Source: Pseudomonas moorei (GTDB lineage: Bacteria > Pseudomonadota > Gammaproteobacteria > Pseudomonadales > Pseudomonadaceae). Taken from it: 64,000 nt of DNA. Where the stretch lies: assembly GCF_008801475.1 (NCBI RefSeq), contig NZ_VZPP01000010.1:124001-188000 (forward strand), given 5' to 3'. The position numbers and the translations under genes are program-made. Positions 1-9,487 of this stretch are shown piece by piece. The notes below the pieces were generated by a model. The model worked only from the letters and a program-made list of their open reading frames with translations, was not told where the DNA came from and made no database searches. Positions within the stretch are counted from its first letter, which is position 1. Each line of letters opens with the position of its first letter.

Positions 1-819
1 AAAAGTACCGCCCTCGATGTGCTTGAGGACAACGGCTACTACTGCATCGACAACCTGCCTGCCGGGTTGCTGCCGGAACTTGCCGAACGCGCGTTGATTC
101 ACACCGAGCTGGTACAGCCACTCGTTGCTGTCTCCATCGATGCACGCAACCTGCCGAGCCACCTGTCGCGGTTTCCCGAGCTGCTGGAAGAAGTCCGCAG
201 CCGGCATATCCAGTGCGATGTGCTGTACCTGGACGCTGATGAAGAAACCCTGCTTAAACGCTTTTCCGAAACCCGTCGCCGTCATCCACTGAGCAGTGCC
301 AATCGCTCGCTGGCCGAGGCGATCAACGATGAAACCAGCTTGCTCGGCCCCATAGCCGACCTCGCCGACCTCAAAGTCAATACAACCAACCTCAACCTGT
401 ATCAGTTGCGCGATACGATCAAGCTGCGCCTGCTGAACCAGCCGGAACCCGGTACGGCGTTTCTGGTGGAATCCTTTGGCTTCAAGCGTGGCATGCCGGT
501 GGACGCCGATCTGGTGTTCGACGTGCGCTGCCTGCCCAATCCCTACTGGAAACCCGAGCTTCGGGCGCTGTCCGGGCTTGATCAACCCGTTGCCGAGTAC
601 CTTGCTGCCCAGCCGGATGTGGAAGAAATGTTCCAGGACATTTCTACATATCTGCTCAAATGGTTGCCCCGCTTTGCCGCCAGCAATCGTGCCTATGTCA
701 CTATTGCCATTGGCTGCACCGGCGGGCACCACCGGTCTGTCTACCTGACCGAACGCCTGGGCAAGACGCTGCAACAATCCCTGAAGAACGTCCAGGTTCG
801 CCACCGCGACCTCAGCTAA
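1..819 (+). CDS. rapZ: RNase adapter protein RapZ (5' end outside window)
   Basis: P-loop nucleotide-binding adapter that in enterobacteria delivers the sRNA GlmZ to RNase E and so controls glucosamine-6-phosphate synthesis. The frame is open from base 1 and begins with K-S-T, the end of a GxxGxGKST Walker A motif, so about 13 N-terminal residues are missing by comparison with the usual length of about 285. The C-terminal signature GCTGGHHRS is present near visible residue 240. It is followed after 15 nt by ptsO, the arrangement known from the rpoN-ptsN-rapZ-ptsO cluster of pseudomonads. The family is certain. The RNA target in Pseudomonas cannot be read from the sequence. Confidence 0.96.
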   Translation, partial: KSTALDVLEDNGYYCIDNLPAGLLPELAERALIHTELVQPLVAVSIDARNLPSHLSRFPELLEEVRSRHIQCDVLYLDADEETLLKRFSETRRRHPLSSANRSLAEAINDETSLLGPIADLADLKVNTTNLNLYQLRDTIKLRLLNQPEPGTAFLVESFGFKRGMPVDADLVFDVRCLPNPYWKPELRALSGLDQPVAEYLAAQPDVEEMFQDISTYLLKWLPRFAASNRAYVTIAIGCTGGHHRSVYLTERLGKTLQQSLKNVQVRHRDLS

Positions 820-834
820 AGGATTCACACCGCG

Positions 835-1110
835 ATGCCTGCTCTGGAAATCGAAATCATCAACAAACTCGGCTTGCATGCCCGTGCTTCTGCAAAATTC
901 GTCGGGGTCGCCGGTGAGTTCAAGGATTGCACGATCAGAGTAGGACGCACTCCGGAATCCACGGTCGACGGTAAAAGCATCATGGCCATGATGATGCTCG
1001 CTGCGGGCAAGGGAACCAAAATCTATATCAGCACCGAAGGCGAAGACGCGCAAAGGGCACTGGACGCGTTGAAAGACTTGATCAACCGCTATTTCGACGA
1101 AGGCGAGTAG
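835..1110 (+). CDS. ptsO: NPr, HPr-like phosphocarrier of the nitrogen PTS
   Basis: Small phosphocarrier (91 aa) that takes a phosphoryl group from PtsP (EI-Ntr) and passes it to PtsN (EIIA-Ntr), a regulatory relay linked to nitrogen, carbon and potassium status. The phosphorylatable histidine is His15 in the motif GLHARA, and the length matches the family. It lies directly downstream of rapZ on the same strand and is the last gene of that cluster: a strong intrinsic terminator follows. Position next to rapZ and sequence favour NPr over the sugar-PTS HPr, which in pseudomonads is fused into FruB. Confidence 0.95.
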   Translation: MPALEIEIINKLGLHARASAKFVGVAGEFKDCTIRVGRTPESTVDGKSIMAMMMLAAGKGTKIYISTEGEDAQRALDALKDLINRYFDEGE

Positions 1111-1146
1111 ACGCCAATCCAGGCTAAAGCTGCTCTGCAGCCCAAT

Positions 1147-1187
1147 AAAAAAAGGCGCACCACCCGATCAGGTGGCGCGCCTTTTTT
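1147..1187. terminator. bidirectional intrinsic terminator, ptsO / pmbA
   Basis: A-tract, then a GGCGC-CACC stem, a short loop, GGTGGCGCGCC and T6. It has A and T runs on both sides of the hairpin, so it can end transcription from ptsO (+) and from the converging pmbA (-). Confidence 0.9.
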
Positions 1188-1200
1188 GTGACGAACGGGT

Positions 1201-2547
1201 TTAGCTGCCCGCCACCGTCATTCGCTCGATCAGCACAGAACCCGTACGAATGTTGCTGCGCAGTTCCAGGTCATTACCCACGGCAACGATCTGCTTGAAC
1301 ATGTCGCGCATGTTGCCGGCGATGGTGACTTCCTGGACGGCAAACTGGATTTCGCCGTTCTCTACCCAGTAACCCGCCGCGCCACGGGAGTAATCGCCAG
1401 TCACCATGTTCAAGCCCTGGCCCATCAACTCCGTGACCAGCAAGCCGCGCCCCATACGACGCAACAAGGCTGCCTGATCCTCGTCGCCATGGGTAACGAA
1501 CAGATTGTGCACCCCGCCGGCATTCGCGGTGCTCGGCATGCCGAGTTTGCGACCGGAGTAAGTACCGAGGATGTAAGAGACCAGCTCGCCCTTTTCGACG
1601 AACGGCTTGGCGTAGGTTGCCAGCCCATCACCATCGAACGCCGCGCTGCCCATGGCTCGCATCAAGTGGGGCCGCTCGTCGATGGTCAGCCATTCCGGAA
1701 ACAGCTTTTGCCCCAGGGTGCCTTCGAGGAACGATGATTTACGATAAAGACTGCCGCCGGAAATCGCCGACAGGAAGCTACCGAACAAACCACCGGCCAA
1801 CTCCGCGGAAAACAGCACTGGCACTTCGCAGGTCGGCACCGGACGCGCCCCAAGACGACTCGCTGCCCGTTGCGCGGCACGCTGTCCGATGCTCACCGGA
1901 TCAGCCAGCAAATTGCCCTGACGGTTCACGTCATACCAGTAATCGCGCTGCATCTGGCCATCGGCCTCGGCGATCATTACACAGCTCAGGCTGTGTCGGG
2001 TCGAAGCGTAACCGCCAACAAACCCGTGGCTGTTGCCGTAAACACGGCAACCTTGATGGGTGCTCAGCGTAGTGCCGTCGGCATTCTTGATCCGGCTGTC
2101 GGCAGCAAACGCGGCCGCTTCACAGGCCAGGGCCTGCTCGATTGCCTGCTCTGGCGTGATATCCCATTGGTGGAACAGGTCGAAATCCTGAATGTCACGA
2201 GCCATCAAAGCGGCATCCGCCAGGCCCGACGCTTCGTCTTCAGAGGTGTGTTTGGCAATGGCCAAGGCGGCGGCCACGGTTTCACGAATCGCCTCAGGAC
2301 CGCTGGCCGAGGTGCTGGCCGAACCCTTGCGCTGGCCAACGTACAAGGTGATGCCAAAACCCTGATCACGGTTGAATTCGACGGTTTCAACTTCGCGCTG
2401 GCGCACGGTGGTCGACAGGCCCTGCTCCAGGGACACCGCCACTTCACAGGCACTGGCCCCCTGACGCTTGGCTTCAGCGATGATTTGCTCGACTTGTTCT
2501 TGCAGTGCCGGCAACGCTTGTGGGCCGACGCTTTCAACTGCACTCAT
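1201..2547 (-). CDS. pmbA: metalloprotease subunit PmbA/TldE
   Basis: TldE half of the TldD/TldE heterodimeric zinc protease, known for processing microcin B17 and other small unfolded peptides and for degrading the CcdA antitoxin. The protein is 448 aa, the usual length, with the PmbA/TldA fold over its whole length. TldE lacks the HExxxH metal site, which is in TldD. The start chosen is the ATG at 2547, with GGAG seven bases upstream; a GTG four codons earlier (2559) overlaps that ribosome site and is less likely. Its partner tldD lies about 0.7 kb away on the same strand, with darP on the opposite strand between them. Confidence 0.94.
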   Translation of the reverse strand: MSAVESVGPQALPALQEQVEQIIAEAKRQGASACEVAVSLEQGLSTTVRQREVETVEFNRDQGFGITLYVGQRKGSASTSASGPEAIRETVAAALAIAKHTSEDEASGLADAALMARDIQDFDLFHQWDITPEQAIEQALACEAAAFAADSRIKNADGTTLSTHQGCRVYGNSHGFVGGYASTRHSLSCVMIAEADGQMQRDYWYDVNRQGNLLADPVSIGQRAAQRAASRLGARPVPTCEVPVLFSAELAGGLFGSFLSAISGGSLYRKSSFLEGTLGQKLFPEWLTIDERPHLMRAMGSAAFDGDGLATYAKPFVEKGELVSYILGTYSGRKLGMPSTANAGGVHNLFVTHGDEDQAALLRRMGRGLLVTELMGQGLNMVTGDYSRGAAGYWVENGEIQFAVQEVTIAGNMRDMFKQIVAVGNDLELRSNIRTGSVLIERMTVAGS

Positions 2548-2655
2548 GCTGTTCTCCACTCAAATTCTTCTTTCGGTATAGGTCATCGAGCGACCGGGCC
2601 GGACAAGCGGCCCCCGACTGGTTATCATGGCGGCGTTTCTTTGCGGACGGCCACC

Positions 2656-3180
2656 ATGGTTGATTCTTACGACGACTCCCTCGATACGGGAGAAAAAAGC
2701 AAATCCCAGGTCAAACGCGAGCTGCATGCTCTGGTTGACCTTGGCGAGCGCCTTACAACACTCAAGCCTGACTTGCTGGCAAAACTGCCCTTGACCGACG
2801 CGTTGCGCCGGGCCTTGGCCGATGCGCCCAAGCACGTTGCGAACATCGCGCGTAAACGGCACCTTCAGTTCATCGGCAAACTGATGCGCGATCAGGACAC
2901 TGACGCCATTCTGGTTTTGCTCGATCAACTCGATGCCTCCACTCGCCAATACAACGAACGCTTCCACAACCTGGAGCGCTGGCGTGATCGCCTGATCGCC
3001 GGCGACGATGCAGTCCTGGAGAAGTTCGTCATCGACTACCCGGAGGCTGATCGCCAGCAATTGCGCTCCCTGATCCGTCAGGCCCAGCACGAATTGGCGA
3101 CCAACAAGCCACCGGCATCGAGCCGTAAAATCTTCAAGTACATCCGTGAGCTGGACGAAACTCAACGCGGTCTGCGCTGA
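2656..3180 (+). CDS. darP: ribosome-associated protein DarP/YjgA (DUF615)
   Basis: Highly charged 174-aa alpha-helical protein of the YjgA family, which binds late 50S assembly intermediates in E. coli and helps ribosome maturation. The sequence has the family features: an early K-S-Q-VKRE-L-AL segment, the IARKRHLQFIGKLMR block and a C-terminal R-KIFKYIRE helix. The reading frame stays open far upstream, inside pmbA on the other strand, but only the ATG at 2656 gives the family N terminus (MVDSYDDSL). It is transcribed divergently from pmbA, with 108 bp between the two starts. Confidence 0.93.
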   Translation: MVDSYDDSLDTGEKSKSQVKRELHALVDLGERLTTLKPDLLAKLPLTDALRRALADAPKHVANIARKRHLQFIGKLMRDQDTDAILVLLDQLDASTRQYNERFHNLERWRDRLIAGDDAVLEKFVIDYPEADRQQLRSLIRQAQHELATNKPPASSRKIFKYIRELDETQRGLR

Positions 3181-3189
3181 GACTCCGAT

Positions 3190-3216
3190 CGGGTGAGTCG
3201 CCTGGCGGCTCACCCG
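3190..3216. terminator. hairpin between converging darP and tldD
   Basis: Perfect 8-bp arms CGGGTGAG / CTCACCCG enclosing a second small CGCC/GGCG stem. It lies between two converging genes only 48 bp apart. There is no clear T-tract, so termination by this hairpin alone is uncertain. Confidence 0.45.
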
Positions 3217-3228
3217 CAGCTCCACGCC

Positions 3229-4671
3229 TTACGCGCCCGTGCCACCCACGGTGATCGCATCAATCTTCAGCGTTGGCTGGCCGACACCCACCGGCACCGA
3301 CTGCCCATCCTTGCCGCACGTGCCCACACCGCTATCCAGCGACAGATCGTTACCGACCATCGACACTTTGCTCATGGCTTCCGGCCCGTTGCCGATCAGG
3401 GTCGCACCCTTGACCGGAGCGGTGATCTTGCCGTCTTCGATCAGGTACGCCTCGCTGGTGGAGAACACGAACTTGCCGCTGGTAATGTCCACCTGGCCGC
3501 CGCCAAGATTGGCGCAATAGATACCGCGCTTCACCGAGGCGATGATTTCCGCCGGTTCGCTTTCACCGGCGAGCATGTAGGTGTTGGTCATGCGCGGCAT
3601 TGGCAGGTGCGCATAGGATTCACGACGGCCGTTACCCGTGCGGGCAACACCCATCAGGCGCGCGTTGAGCTTGTCCTGCATGTAGCCTTTGAGTACGCCA
3701 TTTTCGATCAGCGTCGTGCACTCGGTCGGCGTACCTTCGTCGTCAACGCTCAAGGAGCCACGGCGTCCGGCCAGCGTGCCATCATCGACAATGGTGCAGA
3801 GTTTGGATGCAACCATCTCGCCCATGCGTCCGCTGTAGGCCGAACTGCCCTTACGGTTGAAGTCGCCCTCCAGACCGTGGCCAACCGCTTCGTGCAGCAG
3901 CACACCCGACCAACCGGAACCCAGCACCACCGGCAATGTACCGGCCGGTGCCGGAATGGCTTCCAGATTGACCAGCGCCTGTCGCAGCGCTTCGCGGGCG
4001 TAGCCCATGGCGCGATCTTCGGCGAGGAAATAACGGTAATCGGTGCGGCCGCCACCGCCGTGACCACCGCGCTCACGACGGCCGTTCTGCTCAACGATCA
4101 CGCTGACGTTGAAACGCACCAGCGGCCGAACATCTGCTGCCAGACCGCCATCGGTGGACGCCACCAGAATCCGCTCCCAGACACCGGCCATGCTCACGGT
4201 AACTTGCTGGATGCGGGGATCGAGCGCGCGGGTCGCGGCATCGATACGCTTGAGCAGATCGACTTTCTCGGCACGGGTCAGCACTTCCAGAGGATTGTCT
4301 GGCCCGTAGAGTTGCGCGACGTCCTGAGTGGTGAATGCCTGCACAGTGCCGTTTTGCCCGGCACGGGAGATCGAACGGGCGGCACGGGCCGCCGCACCCA
4401 AGGCTTCCAGCGTGATGGCGTTGCTGTAGGCAAAACCGGTCTTTTCACCCGATTGCGCCCGCACGCCCACACCCTGGTCAAGGTTGAAGCTGCCTTCCTT
4501 GACGATGCCGTCTTCCAACGCCCAGGACTCGGAAATCTGCCCTTGAAAATACAGGTCGGCGGCATCGATACCCGGGCCGGCCAGGTCGCCGAGCACACCC
4601 TGCAGGCTCTCGATCGTCACGCCACCGGGTGCCAGGAGATGATCACTGACTGAGGACAACAACTCGCTCAT
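3229..4671 (-). CDS. tldD: metalloprotease TldD
   Basis: Catalytic subunit of the TldD/TldE protease (480 aa). The zinc-binding HExxxH motif, HEAVGH, is at residues 260-265 and is followed by GLEGD, as in characterised TldD. A glycine/histidine-rich stretch precedes it near residues 202-208. The complex is cytosolic and cleaves short unstructured peptides threaded into a closed chamber. The nitrilase-family gene lies 12 nt upstream on the same strand and is probably co-transcribed. Confidence 0.96.
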   Translation of the reverse strand: MSELLSSVSDHLLAPGGVTIESLQGVLGDLAGPGIDAADLYFQGQISESWALEDGIVKEGSFNLDQGVGVRAQSGEKTGFAYSNAITLEALGAAARAARSISRAGQNGTVQAFTTQDVAQLYGPDNPLEVLTRAEKVDLLKRIDAATRALDPRIQQVTVSMAGVWERILVASTDGGLAADVRPLVRFNVSVIVEQNGRRERGGHGGGGRTDYRYFLAEDRAMGYAREALRQALVNLEAIPAPAGTLPVVLGSGWSGVLLHEAVGHGLEGDFNRKGSSAYSGRMGEMVASKLCTIVDDGTLAGRRGSLSVDDEGTPTECTTLIENGVLKGYMQDKLNARLMGVARTGNGRRESYAHLPMPRMTNTYMLAGESEPAEIIASVKRGIYCANLGGGQVDITSGKFVFSTSEAYLIEDGKITAPVKGATLIGNGPEAMSKVSMVGNDLSLDSGVGTCGKDGQSVPVGVGQPTLKIDAITVGGTGA

Positions 4672-4683
4672 ATGCTTTACGCC

Positions 4684-5538
4684 TTAAATTCGTCGTTCTG
4701 ATGCAGGTCGCTCAGCGCCCTGCGAGAAAAAGCGCCGGTGACTGGACACCGGCATCCGCGCCCTGATGGACGCTTGTTCACTGCTGTCTCGTTCGGCCAG
4801 CAACACGGCCTCACCCTGATCCTTTTGTGCCAGCACACGCCCCCATGGATCGATGATGGCGGCATGCCCCCAGGTTTCCCGCGGTCCCGGATGGGTTCCG
4901 CCCTGGGCGGCCGCGAGTACATAACACTGGGTTTCGATGGCCCGCGCGCGAATCAACACGTCCCAGTGCGCGGCGCCGGTCACCGCAGTAAAGGCGGACG
5001 GCGCGGTAATCAGCTCCGCGCCGGCAGCACGCAATTCGCTGTACAGCTCCGGGAAGCGCAGGTCATAGCAGACCGTCAGGCCCACTCGCCCCACCGGTGT
5101 GTCGGCGACCACAACGCCACTGCCATAAGCATAGTCATCGGATTCGCGATAACGGCCGCGATTGTCTGCCACGTCCACATCGAACAAATGCAGCTTGTCA
5201 TAACGCGCGACCGTCTCACCCTGATCATCGACCAGCAACGAACAAGCGTGCACCTTGGCCGTCGGCTGATCCACGGGCGGTAACGGCAAGGTGCCGGCCA
5301 CTATCCATAACTTGAGGTCGCGAGCGGTCTGTTTCAACCAGGGCAGGATCGGGCCTTCGCCCAGCGCCTCGGCGCGGCCGATGTCGGCAATGTCACGCCG
5401 CCCCATGGCCGCGAAGTTTTCCGGCAGCACGGCAAGCGCCGCACCGCCGGCCGCAGCTTGCTCGAGCAATTGACGGGCCTGGGCCAGGTTGGCCAGCACA
5501 TCGCTCTGACTGACCATTTGAATCACCGCTACAGACAT
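4684..5538 (-). CDS. carbon-nitrogen hydrolase (nitrilase superfamily, Nit-like)
   Basis: 284-aa amidase of the nitrilase superfamily with the full catalytic set: Glu40 in LPENF, Lys115 in YDKLHLFD and Cys157 in TVCYDLRFPELY. The sequence resembles the Nit1/NitFhit-like branch, whose members hydrolyse deaminated glutathione as a metabolite-repair step. That substrate is inferred from family resemblance and could be wrong. It sits between yhdP and tldD, all on the minus strand, in the order yhdP-nit-tldD also seen in other pseudomonads. Confidence 0.9.
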   Translation of the reverse strand: MSVAVIQMVSQSDVLANLAQARQLLEQAAAGGAALAVLPENFAAMGRRDIADIGRAEALGEGPILPWLKQTARDLKLWIVAGTLPLPPVDQPTAKVHACSLLVDDQGETVARYDKLHLFDVDVADNRGRYRESDDYAYGSGVVVADTPVGRVGLTVCYDLRFPELYSELRAAGAELITAPSAFTAVTGAAHWDVLIRARAIETQCYVLAAAQGGTHPGPRETWGHAAIIDPWGRVLAQKDQGEAVLLAERDSSEQASIRARMPVSSHRRFFSQGAERPASERRI

Positions 5539-5608
5539 GGCGCGCTCCTGAATGGATAGGCGTCCATGCTACTCCATAGGCTTGGAGTGTGGGTTCTGAA
5601 AAAGAGCG

Positions 5609-8600
5609 TCAAAAAGGCTTGTCATAGGTGATTTTCGGCTCTTTCCACGGCCCCTTGACGGTGTACTTCACACTGGCAAAGCGGGCCACGCGGTCACCGA
5701 TCAACTTGTCGATCAGGAACAGAGCGCCACCGACGGCAGGCGCGCCCACGATCAGGGCGGCAATCGGCAGGTTGTTGGTCACCGGCAACGTCACCATCAG
5801 CTTGGCATCGATCTGATCCCCCACCAGGTTCAGGGTGCCGTCGAGTTCAACATTGCTCGACGGACCGGTCATCTGAATGGGCTCACGGGTCACGTAGACG
5901 CCGTTGGTCGCCACCAACAGACCCTTGACCCGGTCATAGCTCAAGCCTTTGCCGAACAGGTCGGAAAAATCCAGGCGCAGCCGCCGGCCAATGGAGTTGA
6001 AGTTGAGCAGGCCGAACACCCGCAATGCCTGGGCGCCTCCTTCGACTTCAACAAACTGGCCCTCACTCATTGAGGCATTGAGGGTCCCGGAGAAACGCTT
6101 GCTGGCCAGCCAGGCCGGCGAACCGGGCCAGCGACCATCGACATCCATACGGAACTCCTGGCTGGTCACGCTCGGTGCAAAGCCCCATCCCTTGAGCACA
6201 TCCGCCAGGTTCTTGCCGCTGATCCGCCCCTTGTACCAGCTTGTGCTGGAGCCGGGCGCGCCTTCCCAGCCACCACTGCCTTGCAACAGGATGCCTTTAA
6301 GGCCCATATCCAGTGAGTTGAGGGCGATCCCCTTGGCAGTCGGACGAACCTTGAGCGACCAGGCACCGACCAGATCATTGCCCTGGAACAGTTGGTTGAT
6401 GGTGATATCCAGCGCCGGGATCTTCGTCGGGTCCACGGAGGCCAGCGGGTCCGGCGAGTTTTCGTCGGCAAGGACCTTCGGATCGGGTGCCGGCAAACGC
6501 ACGTACTGCAGATTAATGACCATCGGCGCGGCTTTCGCATCGGGAATGCTGGCGGTGCCCTTGACCTGCTGACTGTCGAGCTGCAAAGCCCAGGCGGCCG
6601 GTTTGCGCGTTAACTGCACGGATGCCTGATCCAGGGTCGTTCCCAATGCGCTGAGCTTGCCGACCTTGAAATCGGCACTGCTGAGCAATTGCTTGGCACT
6701 GCCGCCCGGGTCTTGCCCGGCGTATTTGTTCACCAGATCCTGCCAGGGGCCGACCTCCAGCTCCGACAACACGCCGCGCACTCGCAAGCCCTTTGCACCA
6801 GGCAATACGGCATTGCCATTACCGAGGAACAACTCACCGCGACCCTCGGCAAAATTTCCGGGAGGTGCGGCAAAGGTGAAGTTCGCCAATTCGCCGTAAT
6901 TCACCCAGTAGCGTCGCTCTGCCCCTTGCAAGGTCATGCGGAACGTCGTGTCACGCCCGGTTTCGGCGGACATGCCGAAGGGAGCCGGCAAATCGACGGC
7001 GACACCTTTGAGATTGGAGCTGACTATCAACTGGCTATCGCCGCCATTGAGTGTCAGCTGCAATTGATACGGGATCACGCCGCTCGCCGGCAACGGCTGA
7101 GTGACGCTCAGCCAGTTCGCAAGTTTCTTGACTTCGACCTGTCCCAAGGCCGTGACACGGGTATTGAGCTTGCCTTCACGACCATCGGCAAATATCTGTG
7201 CACTCACCGGTTTGTCGAACGCTTTTGCCGTGATGTTCTGGCCGCTCAACCCTTTGCTGCTGTCGAAACGAAAATCACCTTTGAGCTGAGTCAGTTCAAG
7301 AGGAGGCTCGGGCAATTTCAAATGGGCCTTTGCCGTTTTGAAATCGACAATGATCTTCGGCTGCTCGCCTTTGACCAACGGAATATCCAGCTTAAGTTTG
7401 CCTTGCAGATCACCCTCACCTTCCCAGCCGGCAAAAGTATCGGCAGTGCCGATCGGCGCTTCCTTGAGAATTTTCAGGCCATCACCCAAGCCGCCGGCAA
7501 ACCCGCCGTCGAGGAACAGATGAATACTCTGCCCTTCCGGAACATGAGGAATGTTGACGTAAATATCGCTGACCTGGGTGTCGAGCAACTGCCCCTTGCT
7601 GGCCAGAATCCGCACGCCGCTGTCCTCGACGAACACGTCCCCCGTGACCTTGCTGACATGCGGCCAGCCCGGTTGAAACGCCAACTCGGCATCGTGCACT
7701 TTGAAAAACAGACTGATGCTGCGGGCGGCATCTTCGGCACCATGGTTCAGCGACCCCTGGTACTGGAAGAAACCCTGATCGACTGCCCCCTTGAGAATCG
7801 CTGTACGCAGCCATTCGTCGAGTGCCGGGCTGAGGACGGCTGGTAAATACTTGGCGGTATAGCGACCATCCCCGTCGACCATGCCGACCCGCAGGTCCAT
7901 GTAGTCTTCCTGGTTGTGGTCGAAATGCAGCCGGATCAGGAAGTCACCGGCGATCTTGCCTTCCTCGCCCAATACCTTCAGGTACGGCGCGATCAGGGTG
8001 AAACCTTCTTTATCGAGTTTCCAGGTCAACCGGGCATTGGCCTGGATGTATTGCCAGGGCTTGGCGAAAATCGGGTCCAGGTGGAGCATGAAATCCTTGC
8101 TGTCCATGCGCAGCTCACCGTGGCCCAGGTCGCCGCTGATACTGCCGCTGACATTCCGTGCCGCCGGAGCGCCGTGATAGGCATCGAAACCTACCCGATC
8201 GAGGTTGGCGGCAAAGCTGAACTTGCTGTCGTCAGTGGCATTGGGCCGCACATCAATCAGAACGTTGCGCAAGCCACCGATCACCTTGAGTCGCTCGACC
8301 ACCGTGGCAAAGCCTTCAGGTAATGGCGCCAGGGCATTGAGCAACGGCGTGAGCGGAGTGAGCTCGAAGCGGTCGGCTTGCAGGTGCCAAGCCTCTTCCG
8401 CCTTGTCGGTGGCCGCGATTTGCTTGAGCTGCAAGCGTGATTCCCAGCGAGTCTCGCCCAGGTTCATGGCCAGAGAATCCAGGGTGACCAACATGCCTTC
8501 GTTGCTGCGCTGAAAATAGCCGTTGAGCGCCAGATTATTGATCTGGACCGGCTTGCGCTCGGCATAGGCCCCTTTGATTTGAGGCGCGTTCAACCGGATG

Positions 8601-9412
8601 GCGGCACTTTGCAAGGCGCCTTGGCCCCAGGTCGCCCACAGCTCGCCACCGGCCTTGATCTGAGAGAAATTCCATTGCTGGGATACGCTTTCGGGCAGCC
8701 ATTTAGACCAGTCACTCTGCGGCAGGCTCAGGTAGACGTCCGCTTCACCGTCCTTCCATTGACTGGCCTGAATGCGGGTACGCAGGCTCATCGCCATCGG
8801 TTGACCATCGGGCAGGGTCAGGCGGACATCGAGCCGCTGGCGGTATGCACCGGTTTTCAGATTAAGACCAACGTAAGTCAGGCTCAGCGGGGACTCACCC
8901 CAGGGCTGCAAAGTGATCTGACTGTCGAGCACCGACAACTGCTGGACCATTTGCAGCCCATTGAGCAACTGCTCCGGGTCGAGGGGCTGATCGTTTTTTA
9001 CCGGCAAACCTTCCAGCGCCCACTGACCATCATTGCCTTGTTTGAGGCTGATCTTAAGGCCATTGAGTTCCAGGTGGGCAATACGCACTTCGCGCGCCAG
9101 CAGACTGGCCCAGAGGTCGGGCACCGCCCGCACTTTGTCCAGGTGCAGCGCATTCGCACCCTCGCCGACCGTCACATCATGGGCCGACAATATGGGTGCG
9201 AAGCCACTCCAGTTGCCTTCGAGTTCGCCAATTTGCAGCGGCATGCCCAAGGCGTCGCTGGCCCTGGCCTGAACCTCGCCGCGGTACTCGGCCACCAGTG
9301 GCGCCAGCTCACGGCCAAGACTGACGTACAACGCCATCAACACCAAAGCCAACGCGCACAGGCCAAGACCCCAGCGGGTCAGTGCGGCCAAAATGCGTGT
9401 CAGACGCTCCAT
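5609..9412 (-). CDS. yhdP: YhdP family AsmA-like envelope protein
   Basis: Very long (1267 aa) envelope protein of the AsmA-like/bridge family; YhdP in E. coli is one of the partly redundant proteins carrying phospholipid from inner to outer membrane. One N-terminal membrane segment (about residues 8-30) is followed by a large beta-rich periplasmic region (DUF3971 and AsmA-like C-terminal part). The start is placed at 9412, where GGAG stands nine bases upstream. An ATG at 9433 has no ribosome site. It follows rng on the same strand and precedes the nitrilase gene. Confidence 0.92.
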   Translation of the reverse strand: MERLTRILAALTRWGLGLCALALVLMALYVSLGRELAPLVAEYRGEVQARASDALGMPLQIGELEGNWSGFAPILSAHDVTVGEGANALHLDKVRAVPDLWASLLAREVRIAHLELNGLKISLKQGNDGQWALEGLPVKNDQPLDPEQLLNGLQMVQQLSVLDSQITLQPWGESPLSLTYVGLNLKTGAYRQRLDVRLTLPDGQPMAMSLRTRIQASQWKDGEADVYLSLPQSDWSKWLPESVSQQWNFSQIKAGGELWATWGQGALQSAAIRLNAPQIKGAYAERKPVQINNLALNGYFQRSNEGMLVTLDSLAMNLGETRWESRLQLKQIAATDKAEEAWHLQADRFELTPLTPLLNALAPLPEGFATVVERLKVIGGLRNVLIDVRPNATDDSKFSFAANLDRVGFDAYHGAPAARNVSGSISGDLGHGELRMDSKDFMLHLDPIFAKPWQYIQANARLTWKLDKEGFTLIAPYLKVLGEEGKIAGDFLIRLHFDHNQEDYMDLRVGMVDGDGRYTAKYLPAVLSPALDEWLRTAILKGAVDQGFFQYQGSLNHGAEDAARSISLFFKVHDAELAFQPGWPHVSKVTGDVFVEDSGVRILASKGQLLDTQVSDIYVNIPHVPEGQSIHLFLDGGFAGGLGDGLKILKEAPIGTADTFAGWEGEGDLQGKLKLDIPLVKGEQPKIIVDFKTAKAHLKLPEPPLELTQLKGDFRFDSSKGLSGQNITAKAFDKPVSAQIFADGREGKLNTRVTALGQVEVKKLANWLSVTQPLPASGVIPYQLQLTLNGGDSQLIVSSNLKGVAVDLPAPFGMSAETGRDTTFRMTLQGAERRYWVNYGELANFTFAAPPGNFAEGRGELFLGNGNAVLPGAKGLRVRGVLSELEVGPWQDLVNKYAGQDPGGSAKQLLSSADFKVGKLSALGTTLDQASVQLTRKPAAWALQLDSQQVKGTASIPDAKAAPMVINLQYVRLPAPDPKVLADENSPDPLASVDPTKIPALDITINQLFQGNDLVGAWSLKVRPTAKGIALNSLDMGLKGILLQGSGGWEGAPGSSTSWYKGRISGKNLADVLKGWGFAPSVTSQEFRMDVDGRWPGSPAWLASKRFSGTLNASMSEGQFVEVEGGAQALRVFGLLNFNSIGRRLRLDFSDLFGKGLSYDRVKGLLVATNGVYVTREPIQMTGPSSNVELDGTLNLVGDQIDAKLMVTLPVTNNLPIAALIVGAPAVGGALFLIDKLIGDRVARFASVKYTVKGPWKEPKITYDKPF

Positions 9413-9487
9413 GTCAGTTGGCTCCCATGGCAAAAGTTTTGCAAAAAGCTGAGGCCAGCCGTTCAGGAAAAGTTAAAACACAGCAGT

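Noticed and set aside
1870..2655. Long plus-strand open frame leading into darP
   Set aside because: It runs antisense to pmbA, has no ribosome site or recognisable protein, and the darP family begins at the ATG at 2656.
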